A stretch of DNA of 19,373 nucleotides. It comes from Hyphochytrium catenoides (lineage: Eukaryota > Sar > Hyphochytriomycetes > Hyphochytriales > Hyphochytriaceae). Positions within the stretch are counted from its first letter, which is position 1. Each line of letters starts with the position of its first letter. The stretch is taken from NCBI GenBank assembly GCA_900088475.1, contig FLMG01003933.1:7316-26688 (forward strand), read 5' to 3'. This document shows positions 8,444 to 19,140 of this stretch, piece after piece. The position numbers were made by a program, and so were the translations under genes. Under the pieces are notes generated by a model. The model had not been told where the DNA came from, did not search any database, and was given only the letters and a program-made list of their open reading frames with translations.

Positions 8444-11400
8444 TTATCCGGGAATTTGTGGTCCAGGAATGAAGCTATCGAGGGTCTTCAAAATGGTCTC
8501 TTGTGAGAACACTCGCCGCATAGCGGACTGGGCCTTGACACCCTTTATGGCCTTTGAAGGGTCTGCGCCTGCTACTGCCGGCGTGATGAGGTGTGAGGGG
8601 TACTTTCTGCAAACAGAAAGTGAAGTGAGAATCGTGCCGAAGAGCTAGCGTAGGACGAAACAGCTCATTTTCATAGAACCAGCGCGAAGTGACCCACTGA
8701 GAGAGAGAGAGCGTTCCCCTCCATGTCGCCCTTGTTAGAGCAGAGAGATGCTATCCATCCAGGTGGCGATTACTGGTGTCTAGAAGCACGCCCAACAGAA
8801 GACAAGAGGCTTCACAACCCACCTGTCATGGAAAATCTTGATCTTGGCTTTGGTGAAGCTCTGCATATCCGTAAGAGCATCTAAAGTGCCGCTATTACGT
8901 ATCCAGCGAGGATGAGAGCCTTTGCAGTGACGAGGGAATGAAGAAGGGAACCAAAGAGTGTTAGGCGTTGTCAGTATGGAGTAGGTTGGCGTTCAAGCAA
9001 AAGCCCAGCCACTCCACGGTTGGGCCCATGCAGAGGAGAGTGGGTACCTGATGCAATCATCACTCGCAGCCTGTGACCCTTGAGAAAGCGCTTCGCAGTG
9101 GCCCAGAGGTCAATTTCGACCTCCATTGGCACGTCAGTGCCCTTCGCTTCTTCCGCGGCCGCTCTCTCGGCTTTCCTTCCCTTAGGCTGGATCTCCACAA
9201 AATCACTAGCCGACTTACTAGTCGTGACAGCGGGCTTCACCCTTATCAGCCCATCGCAAACGTGATGGGAGTTGCCCTTAGGGTCCACATCGCAAAGTCT
9301 GCCGTAGTAGTCAACCATGTGGCCAGTGCTCGACCTAGGAAGAAAGATAATCGTCAAAGTGATGCTCATGGACTCTTGTCCACCATCTTCCCAGGCTTGT
9401 CTCTTACCACGCATAGAGCACGAGCCTTACGTATCCTACAATCTCGAGGTCCTGCTGCAAGGGCTCTGAAGTGAAGACAATGGTGTCTTCTCTCTGTTCC
9501 AGAGGCCGGTTTTCCACGGCTCCAGCAGCTATAGGATGGAACACTGGCCCTGAAAGAGACCCACCATAAGGGATCTTAGAGTGGTGCGGAGAAGAAGCAA
9601 GAGTTCGGGCCCACCAAGTTTGAAGGAGCTCAGATCACTAGGCTAAACGCCAGCCTTAGGGCTATGAAAGAAATTGAGAGCATACGCCGAAAGGAACATA
9701 AACAACTGACCAGCACAGGCACCCGGGAGAAAAGCTTCAATAGCAATAGAAGTAATATCAGTACCTCCGTGTGTTGGTGTAGGGTTCTCAGGGTCATAGG
9801 TGTACGTGGTGTATGAGTCTTGGCAGCGCGGAGGTTCATTTCGCTGCAGCAATCCCTCAGGATGGAGAAAGTGCTTCACCTCTATAGCAGGTGGCGGCCA
9901 GGTGTCGAACTCCTTCCATTTGCCGGATGATGGGCGCTCGTTCATCACATAAAGTCGCACAGCTTTACGATAGTCCATGCTGCCTTCCCCACGAAGCTGC
10001 AAGTCAAGAGAAGCGAAAGAAAGAAGTATCAATAGTCGTCATACTATGTACTAGATAATGGTAGAGATGGAGAAGCTGATCCACCGGGACCGCGTAAGAG
10101 CGAGGTTGCTAAGGGCCAGCGGAGGGTTGTGAGTACGTGATCATCTTATACCTGATGGCGGAGGAAGGTCAGCCCTTCCTGCAGTACTACCCTGAAACAG
10201 TGGAACTGAAGGGATTCAAAGTGCGTCCAAGGGCCAATCGTAAGAAAGTATTGAGGTGACCGTCCTTGCTGTCTAGCTTCTACGTTGTGCTTCTGTACAG
10301 CAGAGAAGTCGGCCAAGGTGGCTGTGCATTGCGAAGTCAAGAAAGGGTGTTAGGATGGACGATGAATGGCATAAAGACAGCACAAGACGACGATTGAGCC
10401 TTTTACAGAGCAGTGAGGTCAAAGGGATAGTTGTCTTGGGAATTTTCCGTTCTATTGGCTTACATCGTAGGAACATGTCAAACCAGCCCCCCATAATATG
10501 TGATGGAGGAGCCAACGGGACGGACTCAGTGTACGACCGAGGAGCCCACCATTTCCCCTAACGGCAGGAGAGTTAGTTATGGTTGGGTTTGCACGTCACC
10601 ACCATTTGCGAAGACAGATTAAAGGTGACTGCACTGCAAGGTTTAGAATGGAGAAGGGCTGCAGAAGGGACTCTTCTGCTGACCAGAACAGGCGTTAAGG
10701 AGGAAAGAGTACAGAGCTATGTGCGAGGAGAAAGCGTTACGTATAACGCTTGCCTTGGGATTAGGGTTGTATGTTGTCACCAGGGGACATCCCATACGTT
10801 TGACAGCGTTAACAAAAGACTTCTCTCTGCTCGCCTCAGCCATTAGATGATCCTGCACCCACCAGACAGGCCGATTGAGGTAAATAAGGCCTGTAAGTAC
10901 TCTTTTAGTGTCAAGTCAGGGGGTGTGATAGCGATGAGTCTGATGGGACCCAGCTTGAAAAAGTGAAGTCTCTCTGCTGGTGCCTACCGGGAATCGAGAG
11001 CATTCTAGGCCGTGCGGCCTTTCCTTCCCCAAGATCTGGATTGCCCTCCGTGGAGCCCCAACGGAAGAACTTATGGGTTCCTTCGCCTGCGGGATATGCA
11101 CAAGAAGTCAGATGGAGTCTAATACAATCTTCCTCTTACGCCCTCTTCCCTCTCTCTGTTGCCCGAGTCCTTAATTCCTATACAACTCATTTGGTCCTCT
11201 GAGCCATTTCATCGCCCCACTTTTCCCACGCGGTAAGGCAGCTATGGATGCGTACCTCCAACTGTGTACATGAGGTGCGTATACCTCAGGGCAAGGTCCA
11301 TGGCGTAGGAGTTGTCTGAGTTGTTGATCTGGCACATGTTTGAGGTCGTCATGACCGGTACCAAAGCTGAGAGTGTCGCAATATCGTGATCACCTTTCCT

Positions 11401-12709
11401 CTGCACAAATCAGAAGTTAGTGAGACCAGCTTCAAGGTTCTGTTTTGCTTTTTCCTCTCTCCTTCCAAGACCACGCACACGCAACCACTGAGTCACACAC
11501 TGAGCTTCACACTGCCTCCCTTCTCCCAAAGAACTATTGGCTTCCGGTTATGCTGCTGTCTCTTATCTCCCCAATTCAGTCCGCTCTGTGTCTCATTAGA
11601 TGCTCGATCGTCCCCTATCTCGGTTTTCTGACAGCGCCCGCTGATCGCATCCTCATTTTTCGTCTTTTTCTCTACGTTATGGTGCAGCACTCCACATCTA
11701 TTTGTTGTCGCGTCTTCAGCTAGGTTGCCTACCTGACACTGCACCTGAGCATGGAGGGCGGCCCACTGTACGATGCCCAAGTATGAGATTCCAAACATCC
11801 CAAGCTTGCCATTGAACCAGCTCTGCCGCTTAATCCAGCGAAGCGTGCGGATGGAATCCTCCACCTCATCTCCCGCATAACTAAAGTCTCCATCAGAGCC
11901 GAAGCGGCCACGACAATCTTGAATGATTACAATGAAGCCGTGCTCACAGAACCTGTAGATAGGGAAGAAGGAGACATAGGAGGGCAAATATTGCTGCTGG
12001 TGAGAAACGTGTTGGTGGATAAGACTAACTCCAACGGCGGATGGAGTGGTGAAGAGAACCAAGGCGTAAGACGTAAGCAGGGACGAGAAAGCGAGTTTGA
12101 GCAGAGAAGAATGAGATGAATGATAGCAAGGTGATGAGAGCAAGAGGAATAAGGAGGAGAGCCAGAGAAAGGCAGAGAGAAAGAGAATAGAAGAAAAGAT
12201 AGATACGATCCCAGACGCTACATTCACCGTTGGACGACCTACCTTTGTCCCATGTACTGCAGTAAGAACTTGCTATAGGGCGTCCGGATCAGCAGAGCGG
12301 GATACTCTTCCTTCATCACATTCTCCTTTCGGGGAGAGCGCGTATAGAAGTTGTTAGGCTCTGGAAAGTAGATGTCCATCTCTAGCATTGGACGGCCATC
12401 TCCTTCAATCCGGACATTGGCTCTCCTTGTCACTGAAATCTGTCGTGGGATCGGCGTGCCATTAACGGCTGCCAGCGCGTACTGAAGTGCTCGAAATCCC
12501 TTCCATCGGAGGAGAAGAGCGAGGAGCAGAGTGTATGCAGCTCGCCTAATGGAGGGAGGCAGCCGTTGGAAGGCCTTATAACGAGTGGCACAGTAGGCGA
12601 GGAGCGAGCCCAGCACTTGGCCAACTCTTTGGGCGCTATGCGGCTGTGGTCCACCGGTCCGCCAGTTAGAGAGCGTCGCAGGAGCCATCGCGGGCGACGC
12701 CATGGTCAT
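8444..12709 (-). CDS. CocE/NonD-type serine hydrolase (X-Pro dipeptidyl-peptidase S15 family), multi-exon
   Basis: Minus-strand gene reconstructed from motifs and splice sites. Exons, in transcript order: 12709-12243, 11952-11733, 11400-11285, 11255-11221, 11086-10988, 10890-10814, 10557-10464, 10321-10152, 9996-9765, 9549-9408, 9334-9048, 8919-8823, 8606-8444. They total 2199 nt and join in phase to about 732 residues. Exons 4 and 5 and the exon 6 end are the least certain. The alpha/beta-hydrolase core carries the nucleophile in GISYLG (about Ser212), the acid in GGWFDMF (about Asp365) and the base in IGPWTH (about His403). The C-terminal PepX_C jelly roll is clear: YYGRLCDVDPKG, VEIDLWATAKRFLKGHRLRV, SGSHPRW, HDRKYPSHL. 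The family hydrolyses esters or N-terminal X-Pro dipeptides; the substrate here is not determinable. An N-terminal extension of about 100 residues includes a hydrophobic stretch around 57-67 (AAYTLLLALLL), possibly a membrane anchor. The family is mostly bacterial, but this copy is fully intron-laden. The first ATG is 12709; the ATG at 12703 has a better ACCATGG context. Confidence 0.85.
11256..11284 (-). other. Candidate 29-nt intron (or 23-nt alternative) in the hydrolase
   Basis: On the minus strand the exon ending in ...DLAL plus AG is followed by GTATACGCACC... . Reading through gives a stop at CCATAG. Removing 29 nt (to the AG at 11257-11256) gives LRYASIAALPRGK in frame; removing 23 nt (to the AG at 11263-11262) gives LSWRYASIAALPRGK. 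Both continue in the expected helical region of the family. The junctions lie in two similar words, GGTATACGCACC and GGTACGCATCC, so a small imperfect tandem duplication may have created the splice sites. A frameshift or different exon choice is possible. Confidence 0.4.
12060..12200 (-). repeat. Purine-rich block inside hydrolase intron 1
   Basis: About 140 bases of mostly A and G on the plus strand, which is a pyrimidine-rich stretch in the hydrolase transcript. It occupies the 5' half of the first intron (11953-12242). It has no repeat unit longer than a few bases. It may act as splicing sequence, though it lies well upstream of the acceptor at 11953. Confidence 0.55.
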
Positions 12710-13140
12710 TTATTAGGGAGATGAGCAAGCTAGAGCGGAGTTATCCCTGGCTCTGTATCCCTTGACTCTGGCTGGTCCTTCGATTGAACTCTTTAGCTGA
12801 ACTCCAGGTGCTGAGCTCTATCTCGTCCCTTCTTGCTACCTCCTGCTCGTAAGACGTCTTGTGAAGAAGGGGTCCTTGTCGTTGTTGAGGAGTGCTGGAT
12901 CTCTTGCTCAGCACCCGCGACTTAGACTCCTCACACAGCCAGGAGAGACCTAGAACTATCATCAGATCACCTGGCGGGAGCGCCAAAATTCTTTTGAGAT
13001 CCTTGAGCTTTGCAGACAGGACCAGGGGCCAGAAGGCCAAGTGATGGAGGGGGAAGAACACGCCCAAAGGGATGACAAGACTCCAGGAGCTGCGAAGGGC
13101 ATGAGACGGACAACACATTTGGACCACGAGGATTATGTGT

Positions 13141-13191
13141 GTGAAAAAGGAGGGGTTGAGAGAGAGACAGAGAGAGGGAGAAAAGAGAGAA

Positions 13192-13239
<48 letters not shown>

Positions 13240-13242
13240 AGA
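13141..13242. repeat. GA microsatellite, tract 1
   Basis: About 100 bases of (GA)n with GAAA and GGAG interruptions on the plus strand. It immediately precedes the first copy of a duplicated unit at 13251-13320. A long uninterrupted polypurine run such as this can adopt triplex (H-DNA) structure and is prone to length change. Confidence 0.9.
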
Positions 13243-13250
13243 TCATATTT

Positions 13251-13320
13251 TAGGATCATAAGCCAAGAACTTGACATAGAGGGCTCACTTGTTACTCCTA
13301 CTATCCATCACCGAGGACAG
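13251..13320. repeat. Diverged direct repeat, copy 1
   Basis: GATCATAAGCCAAGAACTTG at 13254-13273 and following bases match GATCTTAGGCCAAGAACCTG at 13449-13468 and following. The similarity continues to ATCCATCACCGA here and ATCAATCACCAA in the other copy. I estimate roughly three-quarters identity over 65-70 bases with small gaps. Each copy is preceded by a GA tract, so the duplicated unit is GA tract plus unique sequence. Confidence 0.75.
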
Positions 13321-13450
13321 AGAGAGAGAGTAGAGAGAGAGATATAGATAGATATAGATAGAGGTAAGAGAGAGAGAGAAAGATAAGAAAGTGAGAGTGA
13401 GAGAGAGAGTGAGAGAGAGAGAGAGTAACAGAGAGAGAGAGAGAGAGAGA
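13318..13450. repeat. GA microsatellite, tract 2, with GATA subrepeat
   Basis: About 130 bases of mostly (GA)n. It includes GATATAGATAGATATAGATA at 13341-13360 and GTGAGAG interruptions. It separates the two copies of the duplicated unit. Confidence 0.9.
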
Positions 13451-13515
13451 TCTTAGGCCAAGAACCTGACATGGAGTTGGGCTTACGGGCTTCTCTTCTT
13501 TCATCAATCACCAAA
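13448..13515. repeat. Diverged direct repeat, copy 2
   Basis: Second copy of the unit at 13251-13320, beginning AGATCTTAGGCCAAGAACCT and ending near CAATCACCAAAAGG. It lies directly after the second GA tract. No coding potential is evident in either copy, so a local segmental duplication is the simplest reading. Confidence 0.75.
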
Positions 13516-13760
13516 AGGAAGGAACCTTCCTTGCAGCTGAAGAGGCAGATTTTCTCTAAAACGTCCCTAATCATAAGCCTCCAGTAGCCGCTTTATATAC
13601 GCGGATCCTGAGATTGCTTTCCGAAGATGGTCCGCCCCTGCTTCCCTGCTTCAACTTCGTCGCTCACGTCAGGTCCTTAGATGGCATCGTGCGTGAGGGC
13701 CATTCAGAATAATAGATGTATTTATTAAGGATATTAATCGCCTAGTAAGCTCTATATTGG

Positions 13761-13775
13761 AATATACAGTATATT
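13761..13775. repeat. Short A/T palindrome
   Basis: AATATAC and its reverse complement GTATATT flank a single A. It sits in an A/T-rich patch (about 13710-13790) inside an otherwise mixed gene-poor interval. No function can be assigned. Confidence 0.6.
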
Positions 13776-15617
13776 GTATGAGTACAGTAGACAGAGGAGT
13801 CCAGTTGGACGCGTCAGAACCCTTGGAAGCTCTTCATGCAGTGATGGTGGATCCTCAAAGAGACTTATAAAAAACATTAGCAGAATGAGGATCGGTGGGC
13901 TGCGACCTGCGACAGCCAAGCATGATTGTGCGCTAATTAACGCTTTGTCTTACAGAGACTCTGGCTGTTCCAGTTTCCAACCCCCACGTGCTTGAGAGGC
14001 TAGCTCTTCATTGGTTAGCATCAAAGAGAGCCCGCACAGGCGGCAGCTGGCACATCATGCTCAACAGATGGCCGCACCATGTCGCATCGTCCTCTCTGGT
14101 AATTGAGCTGTAAGAAAGGCACTAAATACTCGCAAGATTCCAGACAGGTGGCTGTGTTTAGACTCAGGAGGAAGCCCACCAATGAGTGGAGGAAGTGGTG
14201 CTTTGTGCTTGAGATCAGAGGGGCTTAGGTCCCGTAGAAGTTATGGCGCAGTTCGAAGCTGTCCAGACTGTCGGACCAAATTGTTGTCTCGAAAAACTAA
14301 GCTGTTTTGACTTGATATCTATCTCGAGGATTTCGATAACCCGCAGTGCAAGCTCTTCGTACGGAAAAGGCAGTAGGGCCATGTGGAATAGAGGGAGATT
14401 ACTTTTTGAGACACATCCTAATAGCGCCGGGCGAAAGTTCGTTCTCCTTACAACCCTGCTCTCTGAAGGACCATGACAGATAATGACCTAGTCCGTACCA
14501 TGGAACCAGCGGTGTGCTGATGTCAAGGCCAGTGCGCCATATAGGCAGTTGCTCTTTCTTTGCAGTACTATCGGTGCCTTTCGGCGACTGCTGCTTACTC
14601 TTTTTAGGGGCAGCTCAAGGTCACCCTAGACCTCCTTTCATCAGCCTCAAGCTTGATTGTCAAACGCCGTCTATGTAGAATAGCTTACTTTCCCAGCTTC
14701 ATGTCTCTTGTTATTCTGCTCATGTAGTGCCTTTTGAGACAACGGTGGGGCATTGTCAACGTTACCTGATCGGCTAAAGATAGATGAAGATTCCATACGT
14801 TACCACTAAATCAAACAGTCAAATCAGCACTCCACAATCTAGCGGCTGAGCATTTCTTCGATGGCTTGGAGCCACGTATTCCGGCTTTACTCCAGCACGT
14901 CACTCACTGGAGATTCTGCCTTTAAGCGAAAGGACCTCGAGGGCCGTGACAGCGTATCAACAGCAAAGCCACTAAAGATTTCAGCTAGTCTTTGGAGCTG
15001 GGCTGCTATGTTCAGTGGGCCACGCTGCTGGCCCTAACTACTAAGCAGCGAAAGTTAAAAAAAGAGCTGCGTGCTGCTCGTCCATGGTGCAGATTTTATG
15101 CATCTCCGACCTTGACCAGACGAAGGCCGTTACAGCTCTTCTTTATCCAGAATAGTAACAATGTTGTCACGAATAAGAATCCATCTATAATGGTGGTATT
15201 TGGTATACGATCATCATGAGTGGGGCTGGGTGATGGCAGGAGGTGTCACCAAGAAAACATCTGTCCTCAGGACACCTGGACAGGGATGAACTTGTCGCAT
15301 TTGCCTTCATCAGTCCTTTCAACCTTGCCTTCCCTGCAAGGGGCCGAGCAGATCGAGGGGCTTCTTCTTGCACTATCAGGGCGTAGTGTTCTGCTGTAAG
15401 GGCTCTGTCAAATCATTTGGTCTATAGCCGGTGATAGACTTCGCGGTGACCAGAGGTTAGCCCATCTAAGATTATGACCGGATCAATCGGCGTCTTCAGC
15501 GTCATGAAGCTCTAAAGGAAAGCGGGACTCTATTGCCCATGAGAACTAAGATCAACATAATACAACGATGTCGCTATAAAGGTCCCTGAACTGTCATTGG
15601 CCTTACGATAGTGCAAC

Positions 15618-18122
15618 ATGCCGCCGAAGTCGTAAGTCTCTCCAAGGTTCTGCGCTTGCTCGAGCTTAATTGATATACTTATTCCTCTTAATACACAGGG
15701 CCAAAAAGAAGAAGGGCGATGGCAAAGATAGCGGTGAGACAGCAGTCCAAGAAGAGTAAGTGGAGTCTTGAAGGGCCCTCACTTTCAATGAAGATCACCT
15801 CATATCCTGCAATAGGCTCCGACACCTGAAGGCCAAACTCCTATTGCTGGAATCTCAACTGACGGAGGAGCGAGAGCTTTCTAGCTGTTTAAACAAGCAG
15901 ATTTTAGCGAAGGATGAGAGGATTGTGGAGTTGCAGGTTCAAGCGCGGCGAGAGCAATCAAAGCACGCGGCCGACTCCACAGCTAGTCAGGAAGAGGCTA
16001 TCACGGTTCATAACGAGGTCCAGCACACTGTGAAGGTTAGGCTATTCCAAGCTGAGCACTAAGGGTCAAGCTTGTCTTACCATCTATAAACACCTTGGCC
16101 CACAGTCTTTGGAGGAGAAGATCGCATTGCTGCAGCAAGATCTTGCAGCGTACAGCATCGTGGAGAAGGAGAATATATTCCTCCGAAAGCGAGTAGAGGA
16201 GCTACGGCAGGAGCTTACCCAGCAGACACAAGTGAGTCATAGAGTACTCCTATAGCACTATGGCGATGAAAGCTGTCACTTATATCCGACCTGTACCAGG
16301 CTCACTCTGAGGATATGGCCAAGACGAAGAAAGACATGTTTAATCTTAGAGTACAGCTTGAACAGGTTTGACACTTCTTGCGCCCATGTCTTTATCCTTG
16401 AACCTCACTTTACGTCCAAACTTCGCATTAATGACCCCATCCTCAGACCTTCCGAAAGACTGTCCAGGAAATGGACGAGAAGTACCATCGGATAGCATTC
16501 GACGAGATGTCAAGCGAGAGTAAGGTAAGGCCTACGCGTGGGCTACCTTTATCAAAAGATGAGCTTGACCACAAACTGTTTAACGTGTAGAATGCGCTGG
16601 TGGCCAACGCAAAGCTAAAGGATGAGCTTTCAATGCAGAGTGTGGGGGTAGAGAGTCTGTTAGATCGTTGCACAGGGCTAGAGGCTGCGTATCAGAAGAT
16701 GGTAAGTCCTAGAGCACTTCGGAGGGATGGCAATCTAGACTCGGAAGACGTTGACACAAATTTTGCTTCTTCCTCAGAAAGTTGAAAAGGATATTTTAGA
16801 GAATAGCAACGCCTTGCAGCTAAAGCAGGTACTTGTCATACACTGTGGCTTTTTGTCAGCATTTTCTATGTCTTATCGTCTCTTTCCTATCCCTTGCTCT
16901 CCCTCAACGTCTAATTGCTCTAAGTAACTGGGCAGTCCAGTTCTCACCTCTGCCGCTTCATCTCCTGTCTGGCGTACTCCAATAAACTTGCTTGTGACAT
17001 GGAAGATTGGCCTTATGAAGCGACAGAAGAACGAGTTTGAAGCTAGGATATCGGATCTGCAGGTGCTGCATAGTGTTCCCCTTCTGACAGCTCACAAGGG
17101 CGCTTAATCGCCTTTCTTACGTCACCGTCAAAGCGCAGATCGCTTTGAAGATGGCCCAAAACAAGGGCAATGGTAGCAGCAGTAGCTTAATGGTTCATCA
17201 AGAAGACAGCGAAGACCGCCAAGCAGTTCGAGAACAGCTGCAAAAGTATGTAGCGCTTCATGAGAAAGCCCAGGTAAGTCACTCATTCCTCTGCCCTCCA
17301 TGTAGTGCCTGGTCTTCCCCCTCGTTGTATTGGCGCTCAACCTAGCTGGACTCTGAAGGACGTCCACCCGTACGGCCAACGGCTCACCATTCGCTGTTTC
17401 TTCTTTAAAATTGTGTCTAGAACCGAGCGCTAAAATGGAAGAGACGCGCAATGGAGTTGACCAAGCAAACCTTATTGGCCAGCAGGTAGTTGTGCAGACT
17501 TCTTACAGTGAAGCACATGGTAGGAGCTTACGATAAAGTTTCCCGTCATCTTTGTAGTTGCTCCAACGGCACGGGAACGTCTGAGGAGCTTCTCAGGCTT
17601 GCTGGGCTGGAAAGCGGCACCAATAGTGACGCAGAAGGCCGACCACAAACAGAGCAAGCGCGAGTCCCAGGTGACGAGCTCTTTTGACAGCACATGGCTA
17701 CCCGTTTTCCTTTGTATGACTGTATGACCGATGTGGCCGAAGCTAAAGTGTCATGCTTCCTCCGCATAGATATCAACTTGGAGAACTATGAGACTATCAT
17801 GGCTATATGGAAGAGTTCATCACCCAGACGCAATATAGGCGACGCGCCGGCTCTTCCCCCGCCAAAAGCGTCAAACAACTTTCCCTGGAATCTCACTGGC
17901 GGTAATACCTCGAAGCCCAGCTCAGCCACCGCATCCCCAAAGATGGCTGGCATTCGTCGTCCTCAAACTTGCACTCCATCTCTCCCGTCATCTGCTACTA
18001 GAAGCTCAGCTCTTCAGACAGCAGGCATGGGAGTTATGAAAAAAAAGGGTGGGTCTACCATGCCCACTTTAGCACCAGCGTCACCTACTAGTCTTTTGTC
18101 TAGTCAGTCGTCAGCCATTTGA
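15618..18122 (+). CDS. Coiled-coil ciliary/basal-body protein, BBOF1-like, 13 exons
   Basis: Exons: 15618-15631, 15699-15755, 15816-16035, 16106-16231, 16300-16365, 16447-16524, 16591-16701, 16778-16828, 17006-17062, 17139-17273, 17421-17485, 17558-17670, 17770-18122. All borders are GT-AG and all joins keep frame, giving 481 residues. The N-terminus MPPKSAKKKKGDGKD is a short Lys-rich head common in axonemal and basal-body coiled-coil proteins. Residues of about 25-345 are nearly continuous heptads (for example LRHLKAKLLLLESQLTEERE, NIFLRKRVEELRQEL, YHRIAFDEM...ALVANAKLKDEL). From about residue 365 the tail is Ser/Pro/Thr-rich and probably disordered. The head, the overall length and the stretch around FRKTVQEMDEKYHRIAFDEM recall basal body-orientation factor 1 (DUF4515; about 530 residues in vertebrates), but other ciliary coiled-coil families cannot be excluded. 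A role in basal bodies or motile cilia is therefore inference. The first exon is only 14 nt, and introns 3-10 are all phase 0. The weakest junction is the acceptor at 17005, after a 177-nt intron. Confidence 0.8.
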
Positions 18123-18710
18123 ATGTAGGGACGACGCTATGATTGTAGGCAGGAGGTGACGGGAACCCATCAGTCTTTGTTGCGTCATCCTCTGCAAGCA
18201 GCAGCCTACACCTACCCTCATCTATCCTCATAGAGCTTCATGATGTGCTAAGAAGGGAAGGGAGTTTGATATATGCAAATGACTCGTTTACCAGATTAAA
18301 CAAAGGCGTTCGTTCTGATGCCTTCACGCAGATGTCAGGCCCTGTTCTTATATTTTGCGTGTAAATGACGGTTCATTGAGCGTTATCCTGGCTCCTTGTT
18401 ACGGTTAGTGGAGTTTCCCAATGGCGATGGGCGAGGGTGGAAGGTGATGGGCACGCGCGCATATACAGCGATCCACATGTAGAGCATCCTTGGCAAGCGG
18501 TTAGGGGACAAAAACGAATAGGGTCAGAGGATAAAGCGAGGCTAATAGGGTTCCCATCGGATGACAGGGATATATGGAGAACGATTGGGTAAGATGAAGA
18601 GGGAGAGGCGATAGAGAGAGTTATCGACAGCAACTGCACTGGTTAGGGCCATGCACGGACAATTCTCATCAGGAAAGTAGCAAAAGAAAAGGAGGAAGAA
18701 TAAAATCCAG

Positions 18711-18783
18711 AACGGGAGGGAGAGAGAGCGAGAGGGAAGGAGAGAGAGGGGGAAGGGGAGAGAAGGAGAGAGAGGGAAAGGGA
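18711..18783. repeat. Polypurine tract (GA/GGGA)
   Basis: About 73 bases almost entirely of G and A on the plus strand, built from GAGAGA, GGGA and GGAG words. It is followed about 60-100 bases later by polypyrimidine tracts of the same kind, so the two could pair as an imperfect long stem or form triplex structures. Confidence 0.85.
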
Positions 18784-18841
18784 CTTCCGTAAAAGGAACT
18801 GGGCACTTCTCTTTGCCTGTCTTTCTCTTACCATGCACAGA

Positions 18842-18966
18842 TCTCTCTCTCTCTCTCCCCTCAGAGAGACGTAAATAACTCTCTTTCCCTCTCTCCCTCT
18901 CCCTCTCCTTCCCTCTCTCTCTCTCTCTCTCTCTTTCTCCTCTCTTCTCTGTCTCTCTCTCCCTCT
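18842..18966. repeat. Polypyrimidine tract (CT/CCCT)
   Basis: Two CT blocks (18842-18861 and 18879-18966) separated by a short mixed segment that itself contains CAGAGAGAC. Orientation is opposite to the purine tract at 18711-18783 and to every other long GA tract in the window. Length variation is likely. Confidence 0.85.
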
Positions 18967-19140
18967 TGACACCGTGCAGGTCCCAGGCCGTGCCACTGCG
19001 GCCCTTCTGTGGCCCGGGAGGAGAGAGAACAATGAAAGCCTCTCACTACCGTTTTGTCAGCGATGCATATCGCTCTATCGCAGATCCAAATACCTCAATC
19101 AGGAATACATGACATACTAATCCAAATGAGTACGGTAACA

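Larger units (their letters stand above)
12710..15617. other. Gene-poor interval with GA microsatellites
   Basis: About 2.9 kb separates the hydrolase start from the coiled-coil gene. The apparent long frames at 12741-13277 (minus) and 13041-13574 on both strands are low-complexity Ser/Leu or Arg/Glu strings generated by GA/CT repeats, not proteins. Short frames at 13774-13995, 14243-14476, 14992-15219 and 15185-15373 show no domain and no coherent splice chain. Besides the repeats listed separately I see nothing definable from about 13780 to 15600. It should include the promoters of the hydrolase (near 12710-12900) and of the coiled-coil gene (near 15400-15617). Confidence 0.5.

Noticed and set aside
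8971-9414. Reading the 147-codon minus-strand frame as a complete small protein
   Set aside because: It is one hydrolase exon with intron sequence translated on both sides. True exon limits are 9334-9048.
10643-10858. 71-codon minus-strand frame as an independent gene
   Set aside because: Its first part is the hydrolase exon encoding RPVWWVQDHL; the rest is intron read-through.
12741-13277. 178-codon minus-strand frame rich in Ser/Leu/Phe
   Set aside because: Much of it is a direct translation of the GA/CT microsatellite. The remainder has no recognisable motif.
13141-13450. CRISPR-like or satellite array
   Set aside because: There are only two diverged copies of the unique unit, and the rest is simple GA repeat; there is no regular repeat-spacer structure and the context is eukaryotic.
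14243-14476. Possible short coding frame, and a GTTCGAA word near 14251
   Set aside because: No family features in the frame, and no tRNA arms could be folded around the word.
18643-19046. Minus-strand frames with Arg/Glu and Ser/Leu strings
   Set aside because: Low-complexity translations of the purine and pyrimidine tracts in alternative frames.
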